A stretch of 64,000 nucleotides of DNA from Bacteroidota bacterium (GCA_947448725.1 CANFOM010000007.1:1-64000), one strand, 5' to 3'. Counted from the stretch's first letter, positions 1-9,190 are shown. The notes: generated by a model not told the origin, from the sequence alone. Program-made: numbers and translations.

Positions 1-16
1 AAGAATGGCATAGGAT

Positions 17-90
17 TGCCTGATAGTATAATGGTAGTACGACTGTTTTTGGTGCAGTTTGTCTTGGTTCGAATCCAGGTCGGGCAACCA
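17..90 (+). tRNA. tRNA-Gln (anticodon TTG)
   Basis: A full cloverleaf can be folded. The 7-bp acceptor stem is 17-23 with 80-86, the D arm is 26-40, the anticodon stem is 42-46 with 54-58, and the T arm carries GGTTCGAATCC. The seven-base anticodon loop at 47-53 has TTG at 49-51, which reads CAA glutamine codons. The 3' CCA is encoded (88-90). A terminator hairpin follows 13 bases downstream, so the transcript ends here; the promoter lies at or before the left window edge. Confidence 0.95.
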
Positions 91-103
91 AAGAAAAAAG
101 AAG

Positions 104-132
104 CCATCTCGATAATTCGGGATGGTTTTTTT
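104..132 (+). terminator. Rho-independent terminator of tRNA-Gln
   Basis: An 8-bp stem (CCATCTCG at 104-111 with CGGGATGG at 118-125, one G-T pair) with a six-base loop is followed by seven T residues. Its position directly after the tRNA fits a terminator for that transcript. Confidence 0.85.
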
Positions 133-430
133 ATGTCCGAGAAGCAGCGAGTGCAACGAGCTCAATGTATCGACAAGGCAAAAACAAGCTAGCTTGATTT
201 TTGTATTGGAGATGCATTGATAAAATTGCGGAGCAATTTGCGATCGAGGGTATAAAAAAATAAGGGCAGTTCGAAGAACTGCCTTTATAGCTTCTTTATT
301 TTATGTTGGGCTTTTCCCATTGAAAGGATGACCGACCAAAGGGAGGTCCATTCATCTAGCTCGCTTGAATGGGTAGATATGGGTGTAAATTAGTTCGATA
401 AAACAATTTAAAATCAATTACAAACCAAGG
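133..430. other. Gene-free intergenic stretch with hairpins
   Basis: No credible coding frame is seen on either strand. It holds a 12-bp hairpin at 261-287, listed separately, and a short 7-bp hairpin at 348-372 (CCATTCA with TGAATGG) that has no T run. Nothing else is recognised. Confidence 0.6.
254..287 (-). terminator. Probable terminator, best oriented for the minus strand
   Basis: A 12-bp stem (261-272 with 276-287) has a three-base loop. Read on the minus strand it is followed by a T run (the A tract at 254-260 on the plus strand). It would end leftward transcription from the toxin-antitoxin pair, whose last gene stops at 431. It may also work for rightward transcripts, since the plus side has a short T-rich tail. 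Confidence 0.6.
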
Positions 431-841
431 TTAATTCAAATTTAAATACTCTTCCGAAGTCATCACCCTTATATTGGCTTTTTTAAAATCCTTCAAGTCT
501 CTTGTTATAAGAGTTGTAATATTATGTTCCAAGGCTGTATAATACTGAATTGCATCTTCAAAGTCATTAAAATCCGAAGCCAATGCTAATTGAATAATTT
601 TATCATTGAGTGGTAAAATGGTTATTAAAGGTTTAACTTTTAATAAAACTTGTTTAGCAGTTTCTTTATTAGTAACCCTTGATAAAAGATAATTTATATT
701 GGGGAAAGACAATGCAGAAGCGTAAATGCCAATTTTTAACTTTTGACTTTTTGAAAATAACTTTTGTGCAAATAAACTAAAAGGAGGTCGAGGCGAAACC
801 AAATCCAATATAATATTGGTATCTAAAAAAAGCTTTTCCAT
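431..841 (-). CDS. PIN-domain toxin (VapC-like ribonuclease)
   Basis: The 136-residue protein has the PIN fold pattern. LDTN with Asp7 lies at the N terminus, Asp93/Asp96 sit in an FEDAIQY block near residue 96, and Asp115 is in TRDLKDF; these are the acidic residues that bind metal in PIN nucleases. Family knowledge: VapC toxins cleave RNA, often initiator tRNA or rRNA, when not held by the antitoxin. Its ATG overlaps the stop of the upstream gene as TAATG, so the two are translationally coupled in antitoxin-toxin order. The exact RNA target cannot be read from sequence. Confidence 0.85.
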   Translation of the reverse strand: MEKLFLDTNIILDLVSPRPPFSLFAQKLFSKSQKLKIGIYASALSFPNINYLLSRVTNKETAKQVLLKVKPLITILPLNDKIIQLALASDFNDFEDAIQYYTALEHNITTLITRDLKDFKKANIRVMTSEEYLNLN

Positions 842-1086
842 TACTTATACTTTTCTTTTAAGTAAATAGCATAAGCTTCTTTTTCGTCTTGCTCACTAAT
901 ATGAGGAACAATTCCACTTAAGCTTTTTATCAGAGGTGTTATCTCCTCTTCTACGACACTCTCCATTGATATTTTATCAAAGTAGTTGGCCACTAGCTTT
1001 GACAAACTTGTGTTTCTTTCTTTAGCATATTTCTTTGCTCTTTCTATAATATGCTCGTCTAATTTAATGGTCAATTTAGTATCCAT
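841..1086 (-). CDS. DUF6364-like antitoxin
   Basis: This 81-residue protein begins with a beta-strand plus helix (TKLTIKLDEHIIERAKKYA) typical of ribbon-helix-helix DNA-binding antitoxins, followed by an acidic C-terminal half that would wrap the toxin. It resembles the DUF6364 family that pairs with PIN toxins in Bacteroidota. The open frame extends upstream to a TTG at 1107, but that lies inside the palindromic operator, so the ATG at 1086 is chosen. It overlaps the toxin start by one base. Expected role: neutralise the PIN protein and repress the shared promoter. Confidence 0.8.
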   Translation of the reverse strand: MDTKLTIKLDEHIIERAKKYAKERNTSLSKLVANYFDKISMESVVEEEITPLIKSLSGIVPHISEQDEKEAYAIYLKEKYK

Positions 1087-1093
1087 AAATATA

Positions 1094-1112
1094 ATTTGTA
1101 CGTACAAATATA
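1094..1112 (-). promoter_or_regulatory. Promoter and palindromic operator of the toxin-antitoxin pair
   Basis: A perfect 16-bp palindrome (ATTTGTAC/GTACAAAT, 1094-1109) overlaps a minus-strand TATATTTG minus-7 element (1112 to 1105) that matches the Bacteroidota consensus TAnnTTTG. The antitoxin ATG is 18 bases further on. A bound ribbon-helix-helix antitoxin would block RNA polymerase, as expected for autoregulation. A related half site lies at about 1120-1132. Confidence 0.75.
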
Positions 1113-1188
1113 TTAAATATATACGTATTTGTAAATAAAACTAAAATTAACTGAAAATCAACTACTTAAACGAGGTATTTATACGTTA

Positions 1189-1632
1189 TCACCCCTTTTT
1201 CATAGGAACCACCAATACTGGAATGCTACTATGTCTAATAATATATTCTGCAGTACTGCCAATAAGCGCATGCGACCAACCAGTTCGGCCATGTGTACCC
1301 ACTACCATATAATTGGCTTCTTCTTTCTTGGCTTGATCAATTACATCGTATTTTGGATTTCCTATCTCAACGGAAATTTCAATTTCAACTTCTGAATGTT
1401 TTTCTTTCACCAGTGTTAATTCTTTAATAGCAGCTTCTTTTTGAGCCGTGTAAATAGAATCCCATTGGGTGGGTATGAGTACCATTTGAGATTGTAAATA
1501 ATCAACATAAATTGGCACAATAGAAATAAGCTTAACCGATGCATTCATTTTAATGGCCAACTCAATTCCTTTATTGATAACTGCTTCTGAAGATTCACTT
1601 AAATCTACAGCGATAAGTATTTTATTTTTCAT
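1189..1632 (-). CDS. Universal stress protein (UspA family)
   Basis: A single-domain 147-residue UspA protein. The N-terminal strand KILIAVDLSESS and the nucleotide-binding signature G-2X-G-9X-G-S (Gly112, Gly115, Gly125-Ser126) are intact, so this is the ATP-binding subclass. Length equals that of single-domain family members. Such proteins are cytosolic, usually dimeric, and accumulate in starvation or oxidative stress. It is a single gene with its own spacing of about 80 bases from the toxin-antitoxin promoter and 124 from the SET-domain gene; no clear promoter motif is seen. Confidence 0.9.
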   Translation of the reverse strand: MKNKILIAVDLSESSEAVINKGIELAIKMNASVKLISIVPIYVDYLQSQMVLIPTQWDSIYTAQKEAAIKELTLVKEKHSEVEIEISVEIGNPKYDVIDQAKKEEANYMVVGTHGRTGWSHALIGSTAEYIIRHSSIPVLVVPMKKG

Positions 1633-1756
1633 GGCTTTACATTTTCATAAAGCTAGAAAAGGGCAATACCTTAATCTATGATGTTTGTTAGGAAATTGGA
1701 AAAAGAAAATGACTCCCGTCAGAGGTTCCTAAGTGAGTTGGAGAACGAGCGGATGG

Positions 1757-2170
1757 CTATTCCTCGCTTTCAACGATGGTGCCGTAATCCACCAATAATT
1801 CTTCCCCGCAGGCTATGTGTCTAAGTGCTTCAAATTGTTCCCCTTCATTTAATGAAATCACATTGGGTGATTCGGAATGATTTAAATAGATAACTAAATC
1901 CACCAACTTAAAACCATAATCAGGAATAAAATAATGATCCTCATCAAACAAACAATGATTTTCAATGAGATCTTTGGAATGTTGAGGCAATGCATCTACT
2001 TCCTGCTTGCTTACTTTTATCCATTCCCCCACCCCTTGAGAAAAAATATTTTTTGTCCCTTTTGGAATATCTCTAATTGCAAAAACACCAATACCATGCA
2101 AAGGAGATGGCTTAATCATCACATAAGTAGACTCACTTAATTCTTTTAATAAGGCTTCTTTATTCATCAT
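1757..2170 (-). CDS. SET-domain protein (putative protein lysine methyltransferase)
   Basis: The 137-residue protein has a compact SET fold: HGIGVFA at 25-31 (SAM-binding GxG-type strand), YLNHSESPN around Asn97-His98, and a terminal EELLVDYG with Tyr129, the three conserved SET motifs. No pre-SET or other domain is present. Two adjacent ATG codons (2170, 2167) are possible starts. It begins three bases after the RmlD stop and is therefore the last gene of the nucleotide-sugar operon. Its substrate is unknown; bacterial stand-alone SET proteins are poorly characterised. Confidence 0.8.
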   Translation of the reverse strand: MMNKEALLKELSESTYVMIKPSPLHGIGVFAIRDIPKGTKNIFSQGVGEWIKVSKQEVDALPQHSKDLIENHCLFDEDHYFIPDYGFKLVDLVIYLNHSESPNVISLNEGEQFEALRHIACGEELLVDYGTIVESEE

Positions 2171-2173
2171 GAT

Positions 2174-3043
2174 TTAACTCAAAATTTGAATACATTCTTT
2201 TAATGCGGTTTCCCAATTAGGTATGTCAATGCCCAAATCATTTTCTAATTTGGTGGTATCCAAAACAGAGTAGCTTGGCCTAGCAGCAGGCGTAGGAAAC
2301 TCAGCGGTAGTAATAGATATAAGGTTACATGAAAGTCCCGCGTAAGCCTTTATTTTAGCTGCAAAATCATACCAAGTGGCTTCTCCTTTATTGGCAAAAT
2401 GATAGATCCCTTCTATTTTTTTTCCTGTATTAATCGCTTCTATCATTGCAAAAGTAGCCTGCGCTAAATCTCGTGCATAAGTAGGTCGACCTAATTGATC
2501 TCCTACAACTTTTAATTCGGTTTTTTCTTTCATTAAACGAATCATCGTCTTTACAAAATTATTTCCATGACTACTAAATACCCAAGAAGTTCTTATAACA
2601 ATGGTAGCAGGATTTTCATGTAAAGCCAATTGCTCTCCACTAGCTTTACTAAACCCATAAAAATTAATGGGATCTATTTTTGTTTCCGGCAAATATGGAA
2701 TAGTTGATTGACCATCAAAAACATAATCGGTCGAATAAGTGATGAATCGAATATTTTTTTGCTTTGCTATACTTGCTAGCGTATGCACTGCAATCGCATT
2801 GACGGTATTGGCTAACTCCTTTTCTGTTTCTGCTTTATCTACTGCCGTATACGCAGCTGTATTGATAATAATATCTGGCGATAATTGTGTGATGATGGCT
2901 TCAAAAGTAGCTGGCTTAGATAAATCTAATTGTGTTCTATCCACAAAAGTAAAATCATAAGCAGGCTGCTTTGCTGCTAGCTGGCTTAATTCCCAACCCA
3001 ATTGACCATTGGCTCCAGTTACTAAAATTTTTTTTAGGACCAT
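2174..3043 (-). CDS. rmlD: dTDP-4-dehydrorhamnose reductase (RmlD)
   Basis: This 289-residue short-chain reductase makes dTDP-L-rhamnose from dTDP-4-keto-L-rhamnose with NAD(P)H. It shows the TGANGQLG nucleotide-binding loop (9-16), STDYVFDG (104-111), and the catalytic pair Tyr129/Lys133 in YGFSK. Length is normal for the family. The start overlaps the stop of the UDP-xylose synthase gene as TAATG, so the two are coupled. The partner enzymes RmlA, RmlB and RmlC are not in this window. Product feeds cell-surface polysaccharide. Confidence 0.88.
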   Translation of the reverse strand: MVLKKILVTGANGQLGWELSQLAAKQPAYDFTFVDRTQLDLSKPATFEAIITQLSPDIIINTAAYTAVDKAETEKELANTVNAIAVHTLASIAKQKNIRFITYSTDYVFDGQSTIPYLPETKIDPINFYGFSKASGEQLALHENPATIVIRTSWVFSSHGNNFVKTMIRLMKEKTELKVVGDQLGRPTYARDLAQATFAMIEAINTGKKIEGIYHFANKGEATWYDFAAKIKAYAGLSCNLISITTAEFPTPAARPSYSVLDTTKLENDLGIDIPNWETALKECIQILS

Positions 3044-4023
3044 TATTTAGAAATAAATTCTTTTGGTAATTTAGTCCACTCACTAGGTGGTAAGGCTTTG
3101 AAATAATCGTAGGTCTTTCTTAAACCCTCGGCTCGATCTACTTTTGGTTCCCAACCTAAAATAGTTCTTGCTTTGGTAATGTCTGGTTGTCTTTGCTTAG
3201 GATCGTCAATGGGCAAAGGCTTATAAATTATTTTAACAGAGGAACCTGTTAATTTTAATACCTCTTCTGCAAAATCTTTTAAACTTATTTCATTCGGGTT
3301 GCCAATATTCACTGGTTGCGCGTAATCACTTAATAACAATCTATAAATTCCTTCTACTAAATCATCTACATAACAAAAACTTCTGGTTTGTGAACCATCT
3401 CCAAATACGGTCATGTCTTCTCCTCTTAATGCTTGTCCAATAAAAGCTGGCAATGCACGACCATCGTTCAAACGCATTCTTGGACCATAGGTGTTAAAGA
3501 TTCGGATGATTCTAGTTTCCACATGGTGAAATGTATGGTAAGCCATCGTGATAGATTCCATATAACGCTTTGCTTCGTCATACACACCCCTTGGCCCTAC
3601 TGGGTTTACATTGCCCCAATATTCTTCTGTTTGAGGATGTACTAATGGATCGCCGTAAACTTCGCTGGTACTGGCTACTAAAATTCTAGCTCCCTTTGCT
3701 TTTGCCAAACCCAGTAAATTATGCGTACCCATCGCACCCACTTTTAAAGTTTGAATGGGAATTTTTAGATAATCGATCGGACTTGCTGGTGATGCAAAAT
3801 GTAAAATATAATCAAGCTCCCCTTCTAATTCTATAAACTTAGTAACGTCGTGATGGATGAATTCAAAACTAGTATTACTTCTAAGATGCGCAATATTATT
3901 AATATCCCCTGTGATTAAATTATCCATAGCCATCACATAATATCCCTCTTTGATAAAACGATCACACAAATGCGATCCTAAAAATCCAGCAGCACCTGTT
4001 ATTAATACCTTTTTTTGACTCAT
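3043..4023 (-). CDS. uxs: UDP-glucuronate decarboxylase (UDP-xylose synthase)
   Basis: An extended short-chain dehydrogenase of 326 residues that converts UDP-glucuronate to UDP-xylose. It shows GxxGxxG at 10-16, STSEVYG at 118-124 and the catalytic Tyr148/Lys152 (YDEAK). The block [10 protein letters not shown] just before Tyr148 is characteristic of UDP-xylose synthases rather than dTDP-glucose dehydratases. It lies directly downstream of the UDP-glucose dehydrogenase gene that makes its substrate. It lacks the N-terminal membrane anchor of the animal enzyme, so it is cytosolic. Confidence 0.9.
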   Translation of the reverse strand: MSQKKVLITGAAGFLGSHLCDRFIKEGYYVMAMDNLITGDINNIAHLRSNTSFEFIHHDVTKFIELEGELDYILHFASPASPIDYLKIPIQTLKVGAMGTHNLLGLAKAKGARILVASTSEVYGDPLVHPQTEEYWGNVNPVGPRGVYDEAKRYMESITMAYHTFHHVETRIIRIFNTYGPRMRLNDGRALPAFIGQALRGEDMTVFGDGSQTRSFCYVDDLVEGIYRLLLSDYAQPVNIGNPNEISLKDFAEEVLKLTGSSVKIIYKPLPIDDPKQRQPDITKARTILGWEPKVDRAEGLRKTYDYFKALPPSEWTKLPKEFISK

Positions 4024-4051
4024 GTTATTTTATTTAGGAGCATTCATTTTC

Positions 4052-5356
4052 TTAGCTTGCTCTACCAATACTTTCATAATGGTACCCTAATTCTTTCATC
4101 TTAGCTACTTCAAAAAGATTACGACCATCAAAAATGATTTTATTTTTTATCTCTTTTTCCATCCTTTCAAAATCGGGGGTTCTAAACTCACTCCACTCGG
4201 TAGCGATGATTAATAATTCAGCCCCCGTCAATGCTTCATATTGATTGGTGGCATATTTTATCTTATCCCCAATTTGAGCTTTAACATTTGGCATTGCTTC
4301 CGGGTCATACGCCGTAATAGTTGCACCCAATTGAACTAATTCCTCTATAATACTTAAAGCTGGTGCTTCTCTAATATCATCTGTGTTAGGTTTAAAAGCC
4401 AATCCCCATAAAGCAATTTGCATTCCTTTTATATTTCCTTTATAGTAAGCTTTTACTTTTTCTACTAAATGTAATTTTTGATTCACATTTACTTTTTCTA
4501 CTGCTTTTAAAATTTCAAAATCATATTTAAACTCTGAAGAAGATTGTATTAACGCCTGCACATCTTTTGGAAAACAAGATCCACCATACCCAATACCAGA
4601 AAATAAAAAACGCTTTCCAATGCGATCATCACTTCCAATCCCTCTTCTTACCATATCCACATCTGCGCCCATACGCTCACACAATTGCGCAATTTCATTC
4701 ATAAAAGATATCTTGGTGGCTAAGAAAGAGTTGGCTGCATATTTTGTTAACTCGGAACTTCTTTCATCCATAAAAATTACCGGATTCCCTTGTCTTACAA
4801 ATGGCGCATACAAATCGCTCATTACTTTTTTGGCTCTATCCGAGGTAGTACCCACCACCACTCTATCTGGTTTCATAAAATCATCCACTGCTACTCCTTC
4901 TCTTAAAAATTCAGGATTGCTTACTACATCAAATTCACCCTTATAATTTTTAGCAATGGCTGCGCGAACTTTATCGGCGGTACCCACTGGAACGGTACTT
5001 TTATTAACGATTACTTTATAGCTTTTCATTATTTTACCCAAATGATCGGCTACGCCCAATACATATTTTAAATCGGCACTGCCATCTGCACCAGGAGGTG
5101 TAGGTAAAGCTAAAAATATAATTTCTGCATCTTCTAATACACTTTCCAATTGTGTTGTAAAAGTTAAACGTCCTTCTTTAATATTTCTTAAAAATATTTT
5201 CTCTAAGCCTGGCTCATAAATGGTGATTTGTCCCCCACTTAATTTTTCTACTTTGTTTTGATCAATATCCACACAACTTACCTTATTACCTGTTTCTGCA
5301 AAACAAGTCCCGGTTACCAACCCTACATATCCAGTGCCTACTACGGTAATTTTCAT
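4052..5356 (-). CDS. ugd: UDP-glucose 6-dehydrogenase
   Basis: The 434-residue enzyme oxidises UDP-glucose twice with NAD+ to UDP-glucuronate. The N-terminal Rossmann motif is VGTGYVGLVTG (6-16). The catalytic cysteine is Cys261 in GYGGSCFPKD, and a C-terminal UDP-binding domain contains WGLAFKPNTDDIR. Length is standard for bacterial type Ugd. It follows the DegT aminotransferase by 11 bases and precedes the UDP-xylose synthase by 28, so substrate flow matches gene order. Confidence 0.95.
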   Translation of the reverse strand: MKITVVGTGYVGLVTGTCFAETGNKVSCVDIDQNKVEKLSGGQITIYEPGLEKIFLRNIKEGRLTFTTQLESVLEDAEIIFLALPTPPGADGSADLKYVLGVADHLGKIMKSYKVIVNKSTVPVGTADKVRAAIAKNYKGEFDVVSNPEFLREGVAVDDFMKPDRVVVGTTSDRAKKVMSDLYAPFVRQGNPVIFMDERSSELTKYAANSFLATKISFMNEIAQLCERMGADVDMVRRGIGSDDRIGKRFLFSGIGYGGSCFPKDVQALIQSSSEFKYDFEILKAVEKVNVNQKLHLVEKVKAYYKGNIKGMQIALWGLAFKPNTDDIREAPALSIIEELVQLGATITAYDPEAMPNVKAQIGDKIKYATNQYEALTGAELLIIATEWSEFRTPDFERMEKEIKNKIIFDGRNLFEVAKMKELGYHYESIGRAS

Positions 5357-5367
5357 CTAACTATATT

Positions 5368-6495
5368 TTATTTAAAAAATGATTTTACGCCTTCCACAAT
5401 ATACGACAATTGCACTTCATCCATTTCGGTGTGCACCGGCAATGAACATACACAAGTAGTTAATTGATCGGTCACCGGTAAATTCCAATTTATATTTTTT
5501 TGTTCGCCAAACATTTTTTGTAAATGACCTGGTACTGGATAGTAAATCATGCAAGGAATTTCTTTGGCTGCCAAATGAGTAATAAAGGCTTCCCTATCCA
5601 CTCCATTTAATTGAATGGTATATTGATGATACACGTGGGTTGAATAATTTGCCTCTCCAGGTGTAATAATTTCTTCCACACTATCAAAAGCAGCATTGTA
5701 ATAATTAGCCACTTTTTGCCTAGCTGCATTATACCTATCTAAATGTTTTAATTTAATATTTAATATAGCCGCTTGAATAGAATCTAATCTTGAATTACAA
5801 CCTACCACATCATGATAATACCTTGCAGATTGTCCGTGATTAGCAATCATCGTCATTTTATCGGCCAAAACTTTATCATTGGTAAACAAGGCACCGCCGT
5901 CTCCAAAAGCCCCTAAATTTTTACTAGGATAAAATGAAGTAGCTCCTATATGCCCAATGGTTCCTGTTTTTTTGGTAAAGCCATTTGAAAAAGTATAATC
6001 ACAACCAATGGCTTGTGCATTGTCCTCTATCACATATAAATTGTTTGCTTTCGCAATTTCCATGATTTGTTCCATGGGTGCAGCTTGTCCATATAAATGA
6101 ACTGGCACTATGGCTTTTGTTTTGGGTGTAATGGCTTTTTTTAAACTTTCAACATCCATACAAAAAGTAATCGGATCTACTTCTACAAAAACGGGCTTTA
6201 ATTTTAACAAGGCCACCACTTCGGTAGTTGCGATATACGTAAATGAAGGGGTAATAACTTCATCCCCTGGCTCCAATCCTAATGCCATCATTGCAATTTG
6301 TAAAGCATCGGTGCCATTGGCACAGGGTATCACATAATCTGAGCCTAAATAAGTAGCTAAATTTTGTGCAAAATCTTTCACTGCTTTCCCATTAATATAG
6401 GCAGCACTATCCAACACTTCTTGAATGGCTTGGTCTACTTCGGGCTTGATGGCCAAATACTGATTTTTAGTATCGACCATTTGTATTTTTCGCAT
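5368..6495 (-). CDS. DegT/DnrJ/EryC1/StrS family sugar aminotransferase
   Basis: The 375-residue PLP enzyme has the family pattern: NGTDALQ near residue 60, the PLP-contact aspartate at 158 (IEDNAQ), and the Schiff-base lysine Lys192 in SFYPSKNLGAFGDGG. Family members transaminate nucleotide-linked keto sugars for surface glycans. First gene of a five-gene operon with ugd, uxs, rmlD and the SET gene. The exact keto-sugar cannot be assigned. An internal ATG at 6480 is an alternative start, but the promoter at 6510-6517 fits the longer form. Confidence 0.9.
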   Translation of the reverse strand: MRKIQMVDTKNQYLAIKPEVDQAIQEVLDSAAYINGKAVKDFAQNLATYLGSDYVIPCANGTDALQIAMMALGLEPGDEVITPSFTYIATTEVVALLKLKPVFVEVDPITFCMDVESLKKAITPKTKAIVPVHLYGQAAPMEQIMEIAKANNLYVIEDNAQAIGCDYTFSNGFTKKTGTIGHIGATSFYPSKNLGAFGDGGALFTNDKVLADKMTMIANHGQSARYYHDVVGCNSRLDSIQAAILNIKLKHLDRYNAARQKVANYYNAAFDSVEEIITPGEANYSTHVYHQYTIQLNGVDREAFITHLAAKEIPCMIYYPVPGHLQKMFGEQKNINWNLPVTDQLTTCVCSLPVHTEMDEVQLSYIVEGVKSFFK

Positions 6496-6509
6496 CCTTT
6501 AAATTTGGG

Positions 6510-6517
6510 CAAATTTA
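6510..6517 (-). promoter_or_regulatory. Minus-7 promoter element of the nucleotide-sugar operon
   Basis: Minus-strand TAAATTTG is a full match to the TAnnTTTG consensus of the Bacteroidota housekeeping sigma factor. It ends 14 bases before the DegT ATG. No clear minus-33 TTG is seen. Confidence 0.6.
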
Positions 6518-6624
6518 CAATAAAAAGGCTAATTCGACCCATTTCTGACGCCGATAAGCCCTTTCAAAACAAATTGAATTTATGTGCTATTTTTTATTGA
6601 TTTTTGCCTTACAGTAATTGCCCT

Positions 6625-7872
6625 ATGTTTTTATACAAAGTTTTTATATGGTTGTACCCTTTGATTGCCCGATTCATTAGCCCTTTGAATGAAAAAGCAA
6701 AACAATGGATAATAGGACAAAATGAGGTTTGGGATCAAATTAATCAATTAGCGCCCTCTATTAAACAACCTATTATTTGGATTCATTGCGCCTCTTACGG
6801 AGAATTTGAACAAGGATTACCCATTATCGAAAAGTTAAAAAGCGAATACCCCCATCATCAAATTTGGTTGACCTTTTTTTCCCCTTCCGGATATATACAT
6901 CGAAAAAATGATCCTGCTGCAGACTTTATTACTTACCTGCCATTTGATAGTTTAAAAAATGCTAACCAATTTTTAAACTTAGTACAGCCCAAATTAATTG
7001 TATTTATTAAATATGAATTTTGGTACAACTACTTGCAAGAGGCAAAACAAAAAAATATTCCCACTTTACTGGTCTCTGCTATTTTTAGGCCTAATCAAAT
7101 TTTCTTTCAATTTTACGGAGGCTTTTATAAAAAAATGTTGTCACTGTTTACGAGCATTTTGGTACAAGACAAATCTTCTTATGATTTAATAAAAACCACG
7201 CTGCCAAATTTAAGTGTGGAAATTACGGGCGATACCCGGTTTGATAGAGTCGTTAGCACTGCAAACACGGTTATTAAATTTGATTGGATCCAGAAAATGA
7301 ATGCTGATAAAATAATTATAGCAGGAAGTACTTGGGAAGAAGATCATACAATTTTGGCAAAAGCCTGTTTAAGCTTAAAAAAAATCAATTGGATCATTGT
7401 ACCACATCATGTGGATCCAAGTTCTATTAACCAATGTAAGACTCATTTTCCGAGTGCTATTACTTTAACTGAATTACAAAATTCTCATCAACGCTTTACC
7501 TCCCCCACTATTATTATCGTCGATCAAATTGGTATTTTAAGAAATCTATACCAATATGCTTTCATAAGCTATGTAGGTGGAGGTTTTGGAAAAGAGGGCG
7601 TTCACAATGTATTGGAACCAGCCGCTTTTGGCAAACCCGTTATTTGGGGAGAAAACGACAAAAAATATATTGAAGCGGTAGGACTTAGGAAGGCAGTAGG
7701 TGGTTTTAAAATAAATAGTGCTAATGAACTAATCGTGCTTGTTCAAGCATTGGTTGCCAATGAAGATAAATACCAAGAAGCAGGCGCACATGCTAGAAAA
7801 TATATTACTCAAAACGCTGGCGCCACCGCTAAAACAATGCTATTTATTAAAGACCACCAACTTTTAACTTAG
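6625..7872 (+). CDS. waaA: 3-deoxy-D-manno-octulosonic acid transferase (WaaA/KdtA)
   Basis: A 415-residue glycosyltransferase that moves Kdo from CMP-Kdo to lipid IVA in the inner membrane. An N-terminal hydrophobic anchor (about residues 2-18) precedes two Rossmann-like halves. IWIHCASYGEFEQ and PFDS belong to the first, and SYVGGGFGKEGVHNVLEPAAFGKPV to the second; both are hallmarks of WaaA. The open frame starts at a TTG (6604), but the ATG at 6625 gives the standard membrane-anchor start. A near-consensus GATTTTTG lies at 6599-6606. Divergent from the DegT operon. Confidence 0.92.
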   Translation: MFLYKVFIWLYPLIARFISPLNEKAKQWIIGQNEVWDQINQLAPSIKQPIIWIHCASYGEFEQGLPIIEKLKSEYPHHQIWLTFFSPSGYIHRKNDPAADFITYLPFDSLKNANQFLNLVQPKLIVFIKYEFWYNYLQEAKQKNIPTLLVSAIFRPNQIFFQFYGGFYKKMLSLFTSILVQDKSSYDLIKTTLPNLSVEITGDTRFDRVVSTANTVIKFDWIQKMNADKIIIAGSTWEEDHTILAKACLSLKKINWIIVPHHVDPSSINQCKTHFPSAITLTELQNSHQRFTSPTIIIVDQIGILRNLYQYAFISYVGGGFGKEGVHNVLEPAAFGKPVIWGENDKKYIEAVGLRKAVGGFKINSANELIVLVQALVANEDKYQEAGAHARKYITQNAGATAKTMLFIKDHQLLT

Positions 7873-7879
7873 GATTGTT

Positions 7880-7887
7880 TACTTTTG
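7880..7887 (+). promoter_or_regulatory. Minus-7 promoter element of tdk-ccmB
   Basis: TACTTTTG matches TAnnTTTG exactly and lies 45 bases before the tdk ATG in the short gap after waaA. Confidence 0.6.
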
Positions 7888-7932
7888 AGTACGGGTCTGA
7901 TTTAAAATCTAACTTACTATTAATTATTTTAT

Positions 7933-8496
7933 ATGTTTATTGAGCAGAATATTACTGGAGAGCGAAGAGGATGGATAGAAGTTATTGGCGGAAGCATGTT
8001 TAGTGGTAAAACAGAAGAACTGATTAGAAGATTAAAAAGAGCCAAAATAGCCAATCTTAAAGTAGCTATTTATAAGCCTGCCACTGATACCCGTTTTGAT
8101 GTCAATAAAGTGGTAAGTCATGACGCCAACGAAATTCCTTCTATCCCAGTAAAAGACGCTAATGAAATTTTAACTTTGGTGGGTGATGCGGATGTTATTG
8201 GGATTGATGAAGCACAGTTTTTTGATATAGGTATTATTAAAGTTTGTGAAAACTTAATGATGCATGGCAAAAGAGTAATTGTTGCTGGATTGGATATGGA
8301 CTATTTAGGAAATCCATTTGGCCCTATGCCACAATTATTCGCTATAGCCGATTTCATTACTAAATTACATGCCATCTGTGTGCAATGTGGACACTTAGCC
8401 AATATTTCTTATAGGACCAGTAATGAAGAAGGTACTGTTGTTTTGGGAGAAAAAAATAATTATGAACCTCGTTGTAGAATTTGTGCCAGTAAATGA
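7933..8496 (+). CDS. tdk: Thymidine kinase (type II)
   Basis: The 187-residue enzyme phosphorylates thymidine for dTMP salvage. The P-loop is GSMFSGKT (20-27) and the catalytic glutamate is Glu93 in IDEAQFF. A zinc-binding lasso domain is completed by Cys149/Cys152 and Cys181/Cys184. All key residues are present and length is normal. The stop overlaps the ATG of ccmB (ATGA), so the two genes are translated from one message although they are functionally unrelated. Confidence 0.96.
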   Translation: MFIEQNITGERRGWIEVIGGSMFSGKTEELIRRLKRAKIANLKVAIYKPATDTRFDVNKVVSHDANEIPSIPVKDANEILTLVGDADVIGIDEAQFFDIGIIKVCENLMMHGKRVIVAGLDMDYLGNPFGPMPQLFAIADFITKLHAICVQCGHLANISYRTSNEEGTVVLGEKNNYEPRCRICASK

Positions 8497-9155
8497 TAAA
8501 ATCCATTAAATCCATATTTACGCTTTTGAAAAAAGATACCTTGCTTGAGTTTAGGCAACAGTATACTTTTTTTGGAATTTTATTATACATCGCCTCCACC
8601 ACTTTTGTTATTTACTTAACGATGGGGCAGCCAGATGATAAAGTATGGAATGGCCTTTTTTGGGTAACCCTTTTATTTATATGTATCAATACAGTGGCAA
8701 GAAGCTTTTTACAAGAAGGCCGAGGCCGCATGCTTTATTTTTATACGATTGCACATCCTGTACATTTTATTTTTTCTAAATTAATTTACAATAGTTTACT
8801 CATGTGTTTGATGAGTGGGCTAAGTTTGCTTTTATTTATATTGTTATTAGGCAACCCTTTGCAACATGCACTTTTGTTTTTTGGCTTGAGTTGTTTAGGA
8901 GGCATTAGCTTAAGTTTGGTATTTAGCTTTTTAGCAGCCATTGCTTCCAAAGCACAACAACCTTCGGCCATCATGGCTATTTTAGGTTTCCCTTTAATTA
9001 TTCCGCAATTGATGTTATTGATGAAAATTGCCAATATTGCTTTTGCCGATGTAGTACAAAATGGATTGCCTCAATTAGTTGGTTTATTGTGCGGCTTTGA
9101 TATTATGATTGTCGCACTATCTTATATCCTGTTCCCTTTTTTATGGAAAGAGTAG
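8493..9155 (+). CDS. ccmB: Heme exporter membrane subunit CcmB
   Basis: The 220-residue protein has about six hydrophobic segments and begins with the cytosolic stretch [16 protein letters not shown] typical of CcmB. Family role: permease of the CcmAB ATPase, which releases holo-CcmE during cytochrome c maturation. The start codon overlaps the tdk stop. The other maturation genes here (ccmC, ccmD-like) lie about 3 kb away on the other strand, and no CcmA ATPase is in the window. Confidence 0.85.
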   Translation: MIKSIKSIFTLLKKDTLLEFRQQYTFFGILLYIASTTFVIYLTMGQPDDKVWNGLFWVTLLFICINTVARSFLQEGRGRMLYFYTIAHPVHFIFSKLIYNSLLMCLMSGLSLLLFILLLGNPLQHALLFFGLSCLGGISLSLVFSFLAAIASKAQQPSAIMAILGFPLIIPQLMLLMKIANIAFADVVQNGLPQLVGLLCGFDIMIVALSYILFPFLWKE

Positions 9156-9190
9156 ATTATTAATTTTAAAAGGTCAATAGGAGAAGCAAT

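Noticed and set aside
348..372. Hairpin CCATTCA/TGAATGG as a terminator
   Set aside because: Seven base pairs with an 11-base loop and no T run.
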